DNA of 64,000 nt from NCBI RefSeq assembly GCF_040802235.1, contig NC_133158.1, forward strand, positions 16,332,001 to 16,396,000. The letters are read 5' to 3'. The stretch is from Manis javanica (taxonomy: Eukaryota > Chordata > Mammalia > Pholidota > Manidae). The stretch's first letter is position 1. The number at the start of each line of letters is the position of its first letter. The notes below the pieces were generated by a model. That model did not search any database. It was not told the origin of the DNA and was given only the letters and a program-made list of their open reading frames with translations. Made by a program: the position numbers and the translations under genes. Of this stretch, positions 35,560 through 48,100 are shown one piece after another.

Positions 35560-35815
35560 TGAGAAGGACCAGCGGTTGTGCCTCACTGTTTATGTGCATT
35601 ATCTTGTTTAACTCACAAACACCCTTATGCAATGTGTACTAGAGGGGAAACTGAGGCCCGGGGAGGTTAGAAAACTTACCTTAGTTCATACAACCACAGC
35701 AAGTGGTGAAGCTGGGATTGATTCCATGCCCAGCAGCCTGTCTCCAGCTCTGCCTGACTTCAAAGCCCACACGCTTAACCACTGCTGTATGAAGGTGGTG
35801 TCTGCCCAGACATTA
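35560..35815 (+). mobile_element. MIR
   Basis: 'gtgcattatcttgtttaact', 'gaggggaaactgaggcccgg', 'cagcaagtggtgaagctggg', 'cccacacgcttaaccactgc': an almost complete MIR. Confidence 0.8.
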
Positions 35816-36404
35816 GCTTCCATAAAGGCTTCTTGCATGGTAATTGAAGGGCTGCTGGAAATGCCCTTCCCCATCTCGGGCTGCCACTATCCCTGATGAG
35901 ATCTTTCTCACTCTGGCTTCCCAATCTTTGATCTCCTTACGGAGCCAATTTCTTCTGAAAATGGGAGGAGACGACAACATAAAGAATGGTTTCTGGGAAA
36001 GGGTATGTGTTCATGTTGGGAGTGAGGCAGCAGTAGGAGGCTGCCCTGCTAGTTCAATTCACTACAGGAGGAGCCAGCCTGTGTAGTGCGTTCCTCAAAT
36101 GCCTTTGGTCTTTTAGTCCACCCTTTTCGCAAAGGTAATTCCCGCCTAGTTGGCTACTAACTGGCTCTTCATTAGGAATATCTTCAAGCTACACCCTGAT
36201 CACAAGTGTCTGAACTGCATGTTATGAAAACCCACAAACTGTAGGTGCCCTGCCTTGTCCTTTTCTGTCCTTATTTAACCTGAGCCTCCCCTTCTTCCTC
36301 CCTAGGCTGACTCTTGTTTGTTCCTGCCCTGACCTTTTCATTTTCTCTGGTTTCCATTTAAGAGAGGTGTTTGGTGAGCAACTCCTTTTTATTGTCAGTT
36401 AATA

Positions 36405-36620
36405 AAGAGCATGAGATATGGAGTCAGACAAAGGTAGGTTTGAGATTTAGCTTTACAACTTTTTTACTTCAAGGTCATGTAACTGATCCCAGGCAGTATT
36501 TCTGAGCCTCTCTCTCTTTCTCTCTATCCTTTTCTGGTATAAGACCACCTTTGTCATACTTGTATGGGAAAAACTGAATGAAGTAATGTTTGATAGCTCT
36601 TAGCCCACTGTTGAAACTAC
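36405..36620 (+). mobile_element. MIR-like SINE
   Basis: 'gcatgagatatggagtcaga', 'aggtcatgtaactgatccca' with a degenerate tail. Confidence 0.5.
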
Positions 36621-38309
36621 AGTGAGAATTTTCTTATTACCTGTTATTTCTTTAATTCTGGCATAATCTGTCCTCCTATTCCTCTAGTTTCTAAAACTGG
36701 CCAAGCTTCTTCAATTCTAGGGCCTTGGCCAATGCCATAATGCCATTCTCCTAACCCTGGAAGAGCTTTTCCTTTTTGTGTAACTGGATCTTCTTGTACC
36801 AGTCCCGAACCATCACCCACCCCAAAGGGCTCCCTTGTGTCCCACTGACCTAACGTCTTATCCACATCCCCTTTCTTCTCTCACCACTTTTGGCTTTCAT
36901 AGGACTAATGATCATTTTCAGTTATTCAAATTATTCCTTTCTGTTTCTCACTCATTGGACTGTTGGCTTCAGGAAACCATTCTATCCTCATTGCCTAGGA
37001 CTGACACGCAGAGTGGGCATCCTAATATTTGTTGGATAGATGGTTTTTCAAATCCCATACAATCTTGTCCCCACCCTCAGAAAACAATTGTCTCCCTCAC
37101 TTCCCCTCTTCTTCTAAATTTGAGGAATCTCTGCTTTAAACACTGGAAGGCAGCACCAATAGAGGCTGATCCAACACCTTCTCCTAGGTAAGCCACCCAA
37201 GGTTTCTCAGGGGTGCCTGTGGGCAGTTTGGCTACTACAACAGCTATTTGTTGTGTGGGATCATCCCATACCTTGCAGTATATTTAATGTCCCTGGTTCC
37301 TAAATGCCAATGATACTTCCAAATCACTGGGAGATCCAAAACACAGCAACACCTTTCCAAATGCCCCACAGGGGGTGGTATGGCCCCACCTGAAAACCAC
37401 AGCCCTTTTAAACCTTGGGCACTTCCATGAATGTAACAAGCATTCAAGAAGAGAGAATTCTCTAAAACTCAGAAGTTAGGTCAACTCCCTTCCCCTTCCT
37501 GGTCCAAGCACACCATTCCTGTCAAGGCTGCTGATACTCAAAAGCAAAAGGAGATGGAGAAAATGTGTTGTGTTTATGTTAAGAATCAGGTAAGTACTGC
37601 CAAAATAAATCTTGGTGCATATTTCCTATTTTCTTTTGCAGAGGAGATAGACTTCTTCAATGAATCATCAAAAGTAGAAAAGGTTGAAAGTGTTAGAAGG
37701 ATTTTCTGGCATCAGGCTCAGATTGTAACATGAGAATAATCTCAGATTCACTCTTTCCAAAGAGACTCAAGAGTGAAGCCCACAAGCACATATATATGAT
37801 AAGGTGCAATTCTGAGAAGACTCCTCAGAGCTGTGGTAGAAGAGCATATAAACTTCCTATTGCTATAGTGTCCTGAGCAATCAGAAGTAAGGGAGGATCA
37901 ATAGATATTTTCAGTGCTATGGATCAATATTTAGTTCATTATCTTTATCTGTGATTGTAACAAATATATTCACTGGCTTGAGACATTTTATTGACTGGAA
38001 AACAATTTTAAAATGTACTAGGTCCACTGAAGAGCTCACAAGCAGTCAGTAATGCAGCCTGCTGGGCAGCCACCTAAGCCTAAGTAGTAACCTAGATAAG
38101 GGTTATCTTGACTCGTGTTCTGACCGAGGCTAGCCTCTTTACCTTTCTACCACTGGTAATGAAAGAAAATTAGGTCCATATCTTGAAGAAGTAATGCACA
38201 AGGACAGCTGAGCTTAGCATATCTTCACTCAATTTTCATTAATATGTAATTTAAAAAATCCTCTCAGCTACCCTTAGTGTAGAGAAATTGCTCATGGAAC
38301 AAGGTGGTA

Positions 38310-38490
38310 GTAGTTTAGGCTTTAGAGTTTGACAAGTCACAATCTATCTCCTGCTTTTCTCCTAACAGCTGCATGACTTTTGACGAACTATTTGACCTTT
38401 CTAATCCTCAGGTTCTGTAAAGTGAAGATAATAGCACCATATACTTCACTGAGCTTCGTGGGGATTAAAAGAACAAATACACACAAAGCA
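38310..38490 (+). mobile_element. MIR-like SINE
   Basis: 'gctgcatgacttttgacgaa', 'ctaatcctcaggttctgtaa' and 'gtggggattaaaagaacaaa' follow the MIR order. Confidence 0.5.
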
Positions 38491-39409
38491 CTCTAGCATA
38501 CCCTGAATTAGGATTCGACAACTGCCAACTCATTTTTGCAGCAAGACATATTTCCCCTTTTTCTGTTCTAGGGTGGCACAAGAAGCAGGGCGGAGAAGAG
38601 GTAAAGTAGCAAAGAAGACCTTTGGGAATCCAGAGGAGGAGATAGGGATGGAGTGAGAAATACAACTGATAAGGGGCTTGACAAACTTTGAGCCAAAATA
38701 TAAGTTAAGTTTTATATCACCTTCTGGGCTCAAGATGTTTCTGTCTGGTAACTGTGAGTTACCAGGGGACACCAGATGATTTGCCTTATTAACAAGCATG
38801 GATGTAGCACCTCCTCTGATACAGCTCCAGGTCAGTGCCACTCAGAGGATAGTCTAGAAACTGTCGCTGCTGCTTGGAACCAGGTTGGTACAGAAACTGA
38901 GTCAGTGTCCAGAAACATTGATTGCAATTTGACAGAATAGTTTTATCTCTAAAGAATGTAACAAATCTGCTTGTTATTTCGCTTAACTAGTAAATCACTT
39001 TCTAAAATTAACTGTTTTTTCTCTTAGTAATTCCCCTTTATTTTGCTTTATAAAAATATAGGCCCACATTGGTTGAAAATTTTAAGAACAGGTCTTTCAC
39101 CACTGATAGTTGAGAAGTACTACTTTAGAAAAGGATCCAAGCTTTTCTGCTGTACTGGAGAAAGTCATCATTCCTGGTCTAAAACTCTTAAAGACTATCA
39201 TTTGAGCAAACTCTTCAGTCTGAACTTTTGTTCCTAAGGACAGGCCAAACTAACAGTTTAAAACTTTCTGGAATCTTTAGTGCTTTTAACACTAAGCTTT
39301 TATGAGTACAAGAAAAATTTTTAGGAATTTTCTCACATATAAAAAAATAAAATAAACATCAAGGAAGGTGAGGCAATTTAAAAAATTCACCTTGTAAAAA
39401 CACAAATCT

Positions 39410-39650
39410 TTATGAGGTAGATCATATGTATATTGATACAGAGTGAGGCCCAGGATGTGTTAGGTGAAAAAACAATTTGTAAAACTGTCCTTATAATATA
39501 ATGCTGCATTTAAAAAAAACTGCTATATGCATAGAAAAAAAAAATCTGAACCAATATAAAATAAACAAACAATTGTTATATCTGGTAATGCTATCCTTAC
39601 AGGGCATGATTATGCTTTTAATGTTATATATTTGCTTCATGTTTTAGTTT
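39410..39650 (+). mobile_element. old L1M-like tail
   Basis: 'ggtgaaaaaacaatttgtaa' and 'tgctatatgcatagaaaaaa' resemble the tail of the L1M type seen at 43800. It lies beyond the probable FRMD4B 3' end. Confidence 0.4.
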
Positions 39651-40199
39651 AAAATTTTTATTGTGAACATATGATATCTTGTAATAAAAAACATATCAAT
39701 GTGAATGTTGAAAAATTTACCTCTGCACTTTTTGGTTATTAATAAACATACCAATAGTGTGGTTGAGATGTTTTTCAAAGATAGGGGGAAATCATACAGG
39801 AGGCTTGCTGTGCTTCCATTTCTATACCTTCTTTTCCCATTTGGGAGCCAAGTTCTATATGTTCTTTCAAGGTGCACTTGCAATTCTGAGCACTCCATTT
39901 CTATAACAGGAAAAGATTGTTTCCATATAAGATCTATGCACAGAAATATTAAGGTCTTGCTACATTTCACTTCTCATTTCCCTCTCCCCATTGTATAGGA
40001 TAAAAAGATGTCAGATGAAGTATTTTCTTGAATTTAAAAGACCCGTTTGCCAGTCTGCAAAACCAGGATGAATTACTTGTTAAAAATAAACAACATTCAC
40101 AAGATTAGGAAGCCTGAAAATTCACATCTGTCATCCTCAGTGAGGCAATAAGTTACTGTATTTCATCAATTCTAAGACAACTTCATTGTAAGACACAAC

Positions 40200-41992
40200 T
40201 TTATTTTATGTATCACTAAGAAAGAAAAAAACACTGTCAATTCCACTAGAACACACCATCAATCAAAAGATGCACCCTGATTTCAGAGATGTAAATATGA
40301 AAAAATGTACATCTTGGCATCAATAAAATACAATACTGTAACTAAAAATCTGTGATCTTGTCCAATGTGATTATGTGGTACAGCCCTTTAAAAAGTTCTT
40401 ATGAACCCTGAATGTAAATGGAAGAATACGTAAACATTTTCAGTAGCACACCTTTAGTTTATTGGCCTATGTAAAAAAATAATAGGTCTTAAAAAGTCAG
40501 AATAGTAAAAGAATATGCAAAAGGGTATTTCTGTTTCTAGGAGGCTATACAAATATGCAAAAAGGAATAAGTTATTTTTTTTTGCATGTCTTTTTTTTGT
40601 TCAGTTTTTTCCCCCAGCTTCATTTTTAATGATACAAATGACTAAGGACCAGTTAACAAATCATCTTTATGTATATATTACATGCTTTGGAATATAGATA
40701 GAAAAATGTTCCAAAAAAGTTCAGAAACTTCTCTATTCACAATATGAACAAGAAACTTTTAAAAAAAGAGGACAGGGAGCACCTTTTATGGAATTTTGAA
40801 GCAGAATAAAGACGACAAAAAAGATCATCTGGAATATGGAAATATTCATTAAAAAAAAACACACCCTATAATAACCACAGCTAATTAGTTCTTCCAAGGA
40901 AAGTATGAGGTAGTTTTAGCCTCATAATTAAATCTACTGCAACCTGGAATTTTTTTTAAATGACTAATCTTATTGTGTCACTTAGTGACTTAGACCTACC
41001 TGTGGAATCCAGACAATATGCTTAATTTTCTGATGCTCACCATTTTAAGGCACAAAATTCATCTAAAATGATATGGTTTTTGTTTTGTTTTGTTTTGGGT
41101 TCTTTCTGTATCACCTTTAAATAGTTTTTCAAATTTTTGATTCTAAAAACTTTCCACATCATGTCTGCCATTTCATAACAGCCAAGTTGGAGAGTTACCA
41201 GCCTGAATAAATGCTCATCACACCATTGGTGTAGAAAGAAAAAAGGAGCAATGATATTGTACCTTAGAAAATTCTCCAAGCAGAGTTTGTCAGTTATTCA
41301 GGGGACTGCTTCATTTTCCCCAGTCTGCTACCATAAAGTTATATTACAGGATGCTACAGCAGTAAGTCTTTCTAGAACCCATATTATGGTGCTTATGAAA
41401 ACCATCACTCTTTATAATATCCTAAGAACATTTACACTCATTCAGAACTTCATCAAAATCCAGCTTCTCTTCAAGTAATTTTCCAATACTGTCTAAATTG
41501 TTCATGTCCGTGTAGAAATAGCATGTTATTCTTTGCCAGCTCACCCATTCAAACATTCTGATGGTGAGCAATGGCTAAGGAGCGCCCTCATTTCCCTTCT
41601 CACATCATTCTGAATTGTGCTCTGTAATTTCCTGTCCTTCTTTCCTGTTGGAGACCTGAATGCACTTTTCACAGTTTTGAGATTTGCCTTCTCTCAACAA
41701 CTTTTATTCTCTTAAAAAGTGCTTGCTATTGATAAAGGCTGAGTCCTCCCTTGATAATGGTTCAACGTGTGGTCCGACTTTGCGCCATTAGGGTAGTGCC
41801 TGGAGCTGAAAGGCAAGTTGTCCGTTCGGGGGCTTCTAGGGCTTAGTCATTTCTGGGGGCCACAGAGGATTCTCTTCACTCTTGGATGGCTTTGGGTTTC
41901 TGAAGCCAAACAGCCTTCTGGGAAGATGAACACATTCTGCAAGGCACACTAGTGTGAGAGTGCAGTGCTTGGCCAAGAGGTCCAACTGCAGT
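40200..41992 (-). other. FRMD4B: probable FRMD4B 3'UTR (3' end uncertain)
   Basis: Single-copy-looking AT-rich DNA continues downstream of the stop codon with no recognisable gene. Minus-strand AATAAA hexamers occur at 41703-41708, 40458-40463, 40200-40205 and 39657-39662. The first would give a UTR of about 0.3 kb, the later ones 1.5-2.3 kb. I chose 40200 as a soft boundary; the real cleavage site cannot be told from sequence alone. Confidence 0.45.
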
Positions 41993-42113
41993 TCAGACTA
42001 ATGTTCCAGGCTTAGAATCTTCATGCCAGAAGAGCCTCTGCTCACTAGTCTCCAGGCTGTCTTCCAACGGGTTTCCATCTGGACTGTCCGCTGGAATGGT
42101 GTCTGTGTACTGT
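41993..42113 (-). CDS. FRMD4B: FRMD4B last coding exon with stop codon and PDZ ligand
   Basis: Terminal coding segment of 121 nt, with stop TGA at 41993-41995. After completing the Arg codon it encodes [20 protein letters not shown], then [19 protein letters not shown]. The last four residues, G-T-L-V, fit a class I PDZ ligand (Ser/Thr at -2, Val at 0). This fits known links of FRMD4 proteins to PDZ polarity scaffolds. Acceptor AATAG at 42114-42115. The exon continues into the 3'UTR. Confidence 0.94.
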
Positions 42114-45100
42114 CTATTAAAGGAAACCAGAAAAGTTGTTATTTGTGGTCATTTTTGTTGCCCATTATCAAAGATGACTATACTCAAAGAAGTTAGTAGA
42201 AAGTGCTGTTAGGAAAATTATCTCAAACTTGGAAATAAGGCAAAGGATGACTGGGTGTTCTTTGAATGTCACACTGGAGTATTGCTTAATGGGTCCATGC
42301 AAGGGGTGTTTAATTCTCCAGAGATGTACTTTTGTCTGACTTACATTTACCACTGATTTGGACCCAGATTGTGTAAATTACATGTTAACTTGTAGGGTTT
42401 TTTTCTGGAAGAAATACAGGTAATTTCTGCCTAGTAAAAAAGATTATGGTTACAGTTTTAGGGCTCTGTAGGACATTAACTGGTGTTGTACCTAATTTAG
42501 TAATCTTATTTTAGTATTTTCTCTTTCAGTGTATTGAGTTCTGTCTCTTGAATTCTCCTGGAACCAGCTTTACCATTCTGTTAGTTTTCTCACCAGTGAG
42601 TTAAACAAATCTTTGATATAAGCCCATTTTCTCTTGGCTTGAGAGTCATGTGTCTAACTTTTTAAAGAATATTTTTGACAGCCTCATTAAATATTCTTCA
42701 AACTAAGGGAATGTATTAGCTGCTTTCCTCATGGAAAGGGAGTGGGAGACAGGGGTACCTTTGGACATATTATACATCTTTTGAATGTATGGGTCAAGTG
42801 TAAATTGGAAACAACATCACATATAAAAATCATAGGCATATTTGGATGGTATACGCAAATGATGGCGACCTAGTCTATGAACCATTCCAGCAAGCTAAAT
42901 CTCATTCTTGTACTAGCAGGTTAGAATGGGTTAGAGAGTTAGTAGATTTCTTTTTACTTTAAATTTCAATGTCTTTTAGTAAAAGTGATTAAAAAGTTTT
43001 GGGAGAAGAGCTTTGGGAATAAATACTATGTGAAACCAGGTATTTAGTGTTTTCATCTGATATAAAAACAAAGTCATATTCCCATAACGTCACACATCAG
43101 TTAGAGCAAGCCAAACTCCTGCTACGCAAGCAGCAACACACAGACTGGAGGGACTATACTTACTACAGCTGGCTACACTTAGCAAAAGAGAATTTAAAAC
43201 TGATCTCATTTCTGGAGACACAACCATTCTCCGGGACAGAAGCCCTTGTCTCTGCCTAGTAATGGGGAGAGTCAGATAAGGAAGAGGATGGGAAATGAAA
43301 AACAGGAGGTGAAAGAAAAAAGTTATTTGAAAGCACAACTTGTAGCACAGAGCCAAGAATTTCACTCTGATATACACAAGATAGCACAAGTGACTTTAAC
43401 CTTTCTACTTTTGGAGAGTTTATGCTGCTGACAATTATACCACATCCTTCTAGGAAAAAAATTTTTCAGTGGTAAAAATCTATAGTTCTCTATAGTATTA
43501 AGACCTGGACACTCTCAGGGAAAGGATGTCTAAATAACATGTTCTTCATTTATTTGAAAAAAATATGGATTCATTGCTAAGCATTTCAGACCTTTAATTT
43601 GGGCAGATCTAAAGTTTTGTATCTTTGTCTTGAAACCCAATTTCTCTCTCATTTTAAAAATTATGTTTTTATTAAAAAACCCCTCAATTTTAGAGCAAAT
43701 TTCTAAATTTTTACAGACGATTGTTACTTATTTGCCTTGTTAAATGCCAAGTGAAATTGGTCGGGATGTATCATAATAAAAATAAATCCTAAGCAGAAAA
43801 AAGGATGGAAATACCCTCTCCCCTAACTCTGTGGCTGGTAGGGCAAATTGGCAATCTTTCTGGAAAGCAAGAGCTTAAAAAAATGTATTTTTCAATTTAA
43901 TCCATCAATTCTGCTTATTAGAATGTATCTTCCATCAATTCTGCTTATTAGAATGTATCTTAATGAAATAATTCAGAATTCAGACAAATGTTTTACACAA
44001 AGATGTTAAGAGCAACATTACTTACCATATAAAAAGAAAATCTAAAAATCATTCAAATTTAAAATATGGCTAACTTGTAAAATAAAATAAAATAATGTAT
44101 ATTTTTTGAATGGAATATCATTTTGGTTTCATAAAATAAGGTTTAAAGGGTTTTTTAAAAATATGGGAACATATTTATGTTGTGATACAAAGTAAAAAAC
44201 CAGAATGCAGAATATCATATACAGTGAATGATGTAAAACTATATATATACAATATCATTAAGAACATGTTAACAGTGATACAGAAAAATGTTAATAGTTG
44301 CTATATCTAGATGGTAGAATATTTCCTATTTTTTCTCCTTTTATTATTTACCTTACTTTCCACAATGAGCTCATATTATGTGAGCGTGCATGTACACACA
44401 ATTGGGGTATTTATGTAGTTTCTAATTTCCTGTAAATTATGCCTCTTCTGACATCAGTCTCCCTATCAAGCCATCTTGGGCTGGCTGAAATAGATGGACA
44501 TGCTTGGTAAAAAGATTTTCTCTAAAAATGTTTACTGCTTCCTGAGTCCAGTAAAAGTTAAGGATAGTAGAAATGTCGTATATGCTGAATGTTTTATACC
44601 ATTTCTAACACAGTCAACAAAAAGAAAAGTAAAAGCATACAACCATGAAAACTATTTGCAAATGTATTATACAAACTGACTAGAACCAAATTGAAAAAGT
44701 TCAGCTCAGTTTTGGGCCAGAGTCATTTTAGTTCTTGTTTGTAACTCATTTGCAAGCATTATTTACAGCAGTCCAGGCTGTCTGACTTCCTGTGAGGTAT
44801 AGTTTCATTAAAATTCTATTTTGAGCAACCCTTTGTTGAGTTGAGACAATTGACCTAATATTTCAAGCCAAGAACAACTCCCACTGAATATGGAGAAGAG
44901 AACTAAAGCTTTTGGCGTTGAGTATCTCCAATTTGCTTGTAACACCGAGTGCTTTAATAGGAAACTAACCTCCTGTATTCACCAATAGAGACACTTCATA
45001 AGTTTTATTTTGTGTAAGTCTCCTATGCCTGAAGCAATCTGACTTAGAGAAAGCAAAATTTAATTCTCTTAAAATCAAAATAAAACCAAACCAGAAAGTG

Positions 45101-48100
45101 CACTACTTTTTGGCACCATGGGTGTGATTTATATTCTTTGAGAAAGTAACAGGGGGAAATGACCTCTTCAAACAATTCCTCCTGTGTATACAAAGAACTG
45201 AAAAATTATGTATTTCAGATGTTTCCATCTTATTAAAAAATCACATTTTAACAAATTGCTCTTATATATAAAGTGGTCTCTAAATGTTTACAAAGAACTA
45301 TTATTACAGACAAGTAAGACAACTGGCTGTGTCTGTTACTTCTTAACAAACATGAGGTCAGATTCAGAACAGCAGCAAATGTTTGAAATAAAGCCCACTG
45401 ACTGTCTATAAGGAATCCTGGAATGAACAGTCTTTCCTGCAGTAGAGATATTTTTCCTGCAAGTTTCCAGAAAAGTATTAAATGGATATATCAATGTCTT
45501 GTCTGAGGGTTTTGGCTCCAGGCAAGTTCCCTATGGATTCGGTGAGACCAAGAAATGATAAGGAATGTTCTTGGGGTAAAAGGTTTATACCTGGCTTTAC
45601 TCTCAAGGCAGTAGGTCGAGCACTAGACTCACGTCTGTATCCAGCAGTCTGCAGGTCTGTAATCCACCTCTGTCTCTACCTCCGCCCAGAGTCCTGGGCA
45701 GAGCTCTTCATATAGTGACTCAGTCAATAATAGCTTATTGCCTATGGGTTTGGAAGCATTAGTCTAGCAGTAGGCCAATTACATCACCAAGTAGTTTAGG
45801 GTCAGGTGAGGATCCTGGCCATCAGAACTTCCATTTTCCCCACAATCAATAATATAGTTTCTAGTACTATAATTAAAAAAAAAACACCCTTCAGAATTTA
45901 ATGTACAGAACTCTAGGAACAGGGTCATATTTGAATAAGCTACAATGGGAATCAACAAACTTTTTCTTAAAGGCCCAGATATTTTTGGCTTTGTTGACCA
46001 TTCGTCTGTGTCACAAATAATTCACTTTGCCCTCACAGTGCAAAAGCAGCCTTAGACAATATGTAAATGGCTGAGCATGGCTATTTTCCAATAGAACTTT
46101 ATTTACAAAAACAGGTGGCTGATGGTTTTGGCCCACAGGCTATAGTCTGCCAATCCTTCAGCTAGATTACTTAGTGTTCATAAAATAAAACAGGATTCCT
46201 GAATTCTTTGGCCAGGAACAGGCTACTAGAATTTTCAAGCACTGCTTTCTCACCTGCCTGGAGAAGGCAAAGGATTATAGATGTTGCCATAGCAGCTGGT
46301 GTAAGAAGCATGTGCCAGGGTCTCGTACTCAGATAACCCAACAGCTATCTGGGTCCTCCAGTTTCCGGAAGCAGTTGTGGAAGACACTAGAAATAAAAAT
46401 GGAAAGAAGACACAAGATTAGTGGGAACATTCAAAATGAAAATTGTTTAGGTCATTTAGATGTACATTATAACCAGCTGTGTGCAGAGTGGAGCTTAAGA
46501 GCCAATGTTTGGAATCAATAGCACTCCTACTCCAATTTAGTCACTGGCCTTGTGACCCTGGATTAAGAGCTTAGCTCCTTAAAGCCTTAGTTTCTTCATC
46601 TGTAAAATGGGGATAATAATATAAATATATTCTGTATAGGGATGATATCAGGTTTAAATAAGGTAATCTCTGAGGACACTTAACACCATGTCTTCTACAG
46701 AAAAAGTACTCAATAAAAGATAACTGTTAATATTATTAGTAATGGGAATAAAGTTAATTGAAAGATATGCTATAAAGAATAACCCAACTGAGAAGCCAGA
46801 AAAACAATTCTCATCTATTGAGACCATCTTTCCATTCGGGCCTTGGTGGCTGGATACATAGGCTTCAGTTGTAAAGCTAAGGGGATGGTGTGCATTTCTG
46901 GGAAGCCTTTGGAGGAAAGACCTTCCATAAGTTGACTTGTTGAGACTTGACTGTTTCTCAGCCAAAGGTAACATCAGCCAACACAGCAGGGTCAAGGAAT
47001 TTTTTTAAATCTTAAAAAACAAGTGTGTGTGTGGAGGGGGAGGAGGTCAACCAGTACAGGAAGGATTTCAGGAAGAAAAGATTTATCTCTACTTAGGGAC
47101 TGAACTGGAATAAGGCAAGGGCATAATTTGGGAACAAAGCCCAGTGAATGCCTCATTGCTGGGCGTTTGTTGTCCTCTCTTGAAAACCAGTCCTGCTCCA
47201 TGCCCTGGATGCACAAGGCAATGATGATGCCATGCTGGTTGTCCAAGATTGAGCACTGCTCACCGACCCTTCCGGCTCTCCTCCACTTCCTGTTCCCGGC
47301 AGCCAGCCCCCTGCTCGTCTCTCTCACACCCACAAAGCACTGTGACCAGCACGGGACAAGCACATTTCAAAACACATCTGTGGCCCTGGATGCCATGAGG
47401 TTTTGACTCCAAGATGTAATACTCTCACTTTGACCTTCCAAGAACATGTCGCACCTCCAAGTCAGGGGCTGTGAGGCTTGGAGGTTAAGATGTCAGAGTG
47501 GGGATCAATTTCCACTCCTCACTGACTAGCTGTTGGGCTAGGGCAAGGTCGTGTAAACTCTCTAATCCTGAAGACTAGGAAAATAGTAACATAACAACAG
47601 CATTCCCCATATAGAACCGCTGCATACATTAAATGGGTAGTGTGGATAAAGTGCTGAGCATGCCACATGGCACAGGGTGAACTGTCAATCAATGGTGGCT
47701 GCTGTTACTAATAAAACTGAGTCACCAAGAGAGACTTTGGGTGGCTGGAAGGGACTACAAAAACCCCTATTTTGGCAAATAATCAGAAAGTCGTTTCTCC
47801 ATGAGAATGACACGTGCCTGTTGTAATACATTTTTACAGCTATAAAATGTAACCCAAATGAGGAAAACCCCAAAAGGAAATTCTGGGAGCACTGATTCCA
47901 TCCCCCTAATTCCTTAAAATGTGATGCCTTTTGGTCTGTGGGGTCACATGTGCCAGGATCAGCAAGGTTCCTACTGGCTCTGAGCCAGGAAGATTATAAC
48001 TCCGTCCGCTCCTTTTTTGCCACAGACACTGAGCCAACTACCAGCAAGCCTGAGGCTTCTGAGTTACAGCTGCTCCCCCCAGCCTGTTCAAAGAGGCGTC

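Larger units (their letters stand above)
32330..39400. other. intergenic DNA downstream of FRMD4B, no gene recognised
   Basis: Several MIR pieces, a CCTT microsatellite and unique-looking DNA. A part at about 36900-37040 may be old LINE2. No reading frame with recognisable protein similarity. Confidence 0.5.
42114..46253 (-). other. last FRMD4B intron, with old L1M-like piece
   Basis: Intron between the last two coding exons. I see no coding signal. About 43800-44350 resembles the 3' end of an old L1M element in plus orientation, and it contains a perfect 30-bp tandem duplication at 43901-43960. A hAT-like relic begins at 45951. Confidence 0.6.

Noticed and set aside
1..40000. LMOD3, the gene expected next to FRMD4B in other mammals
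   Set aside because: No leiomodin-like frame or exon was seen on the minus strand; it should lie further left, outside the window.
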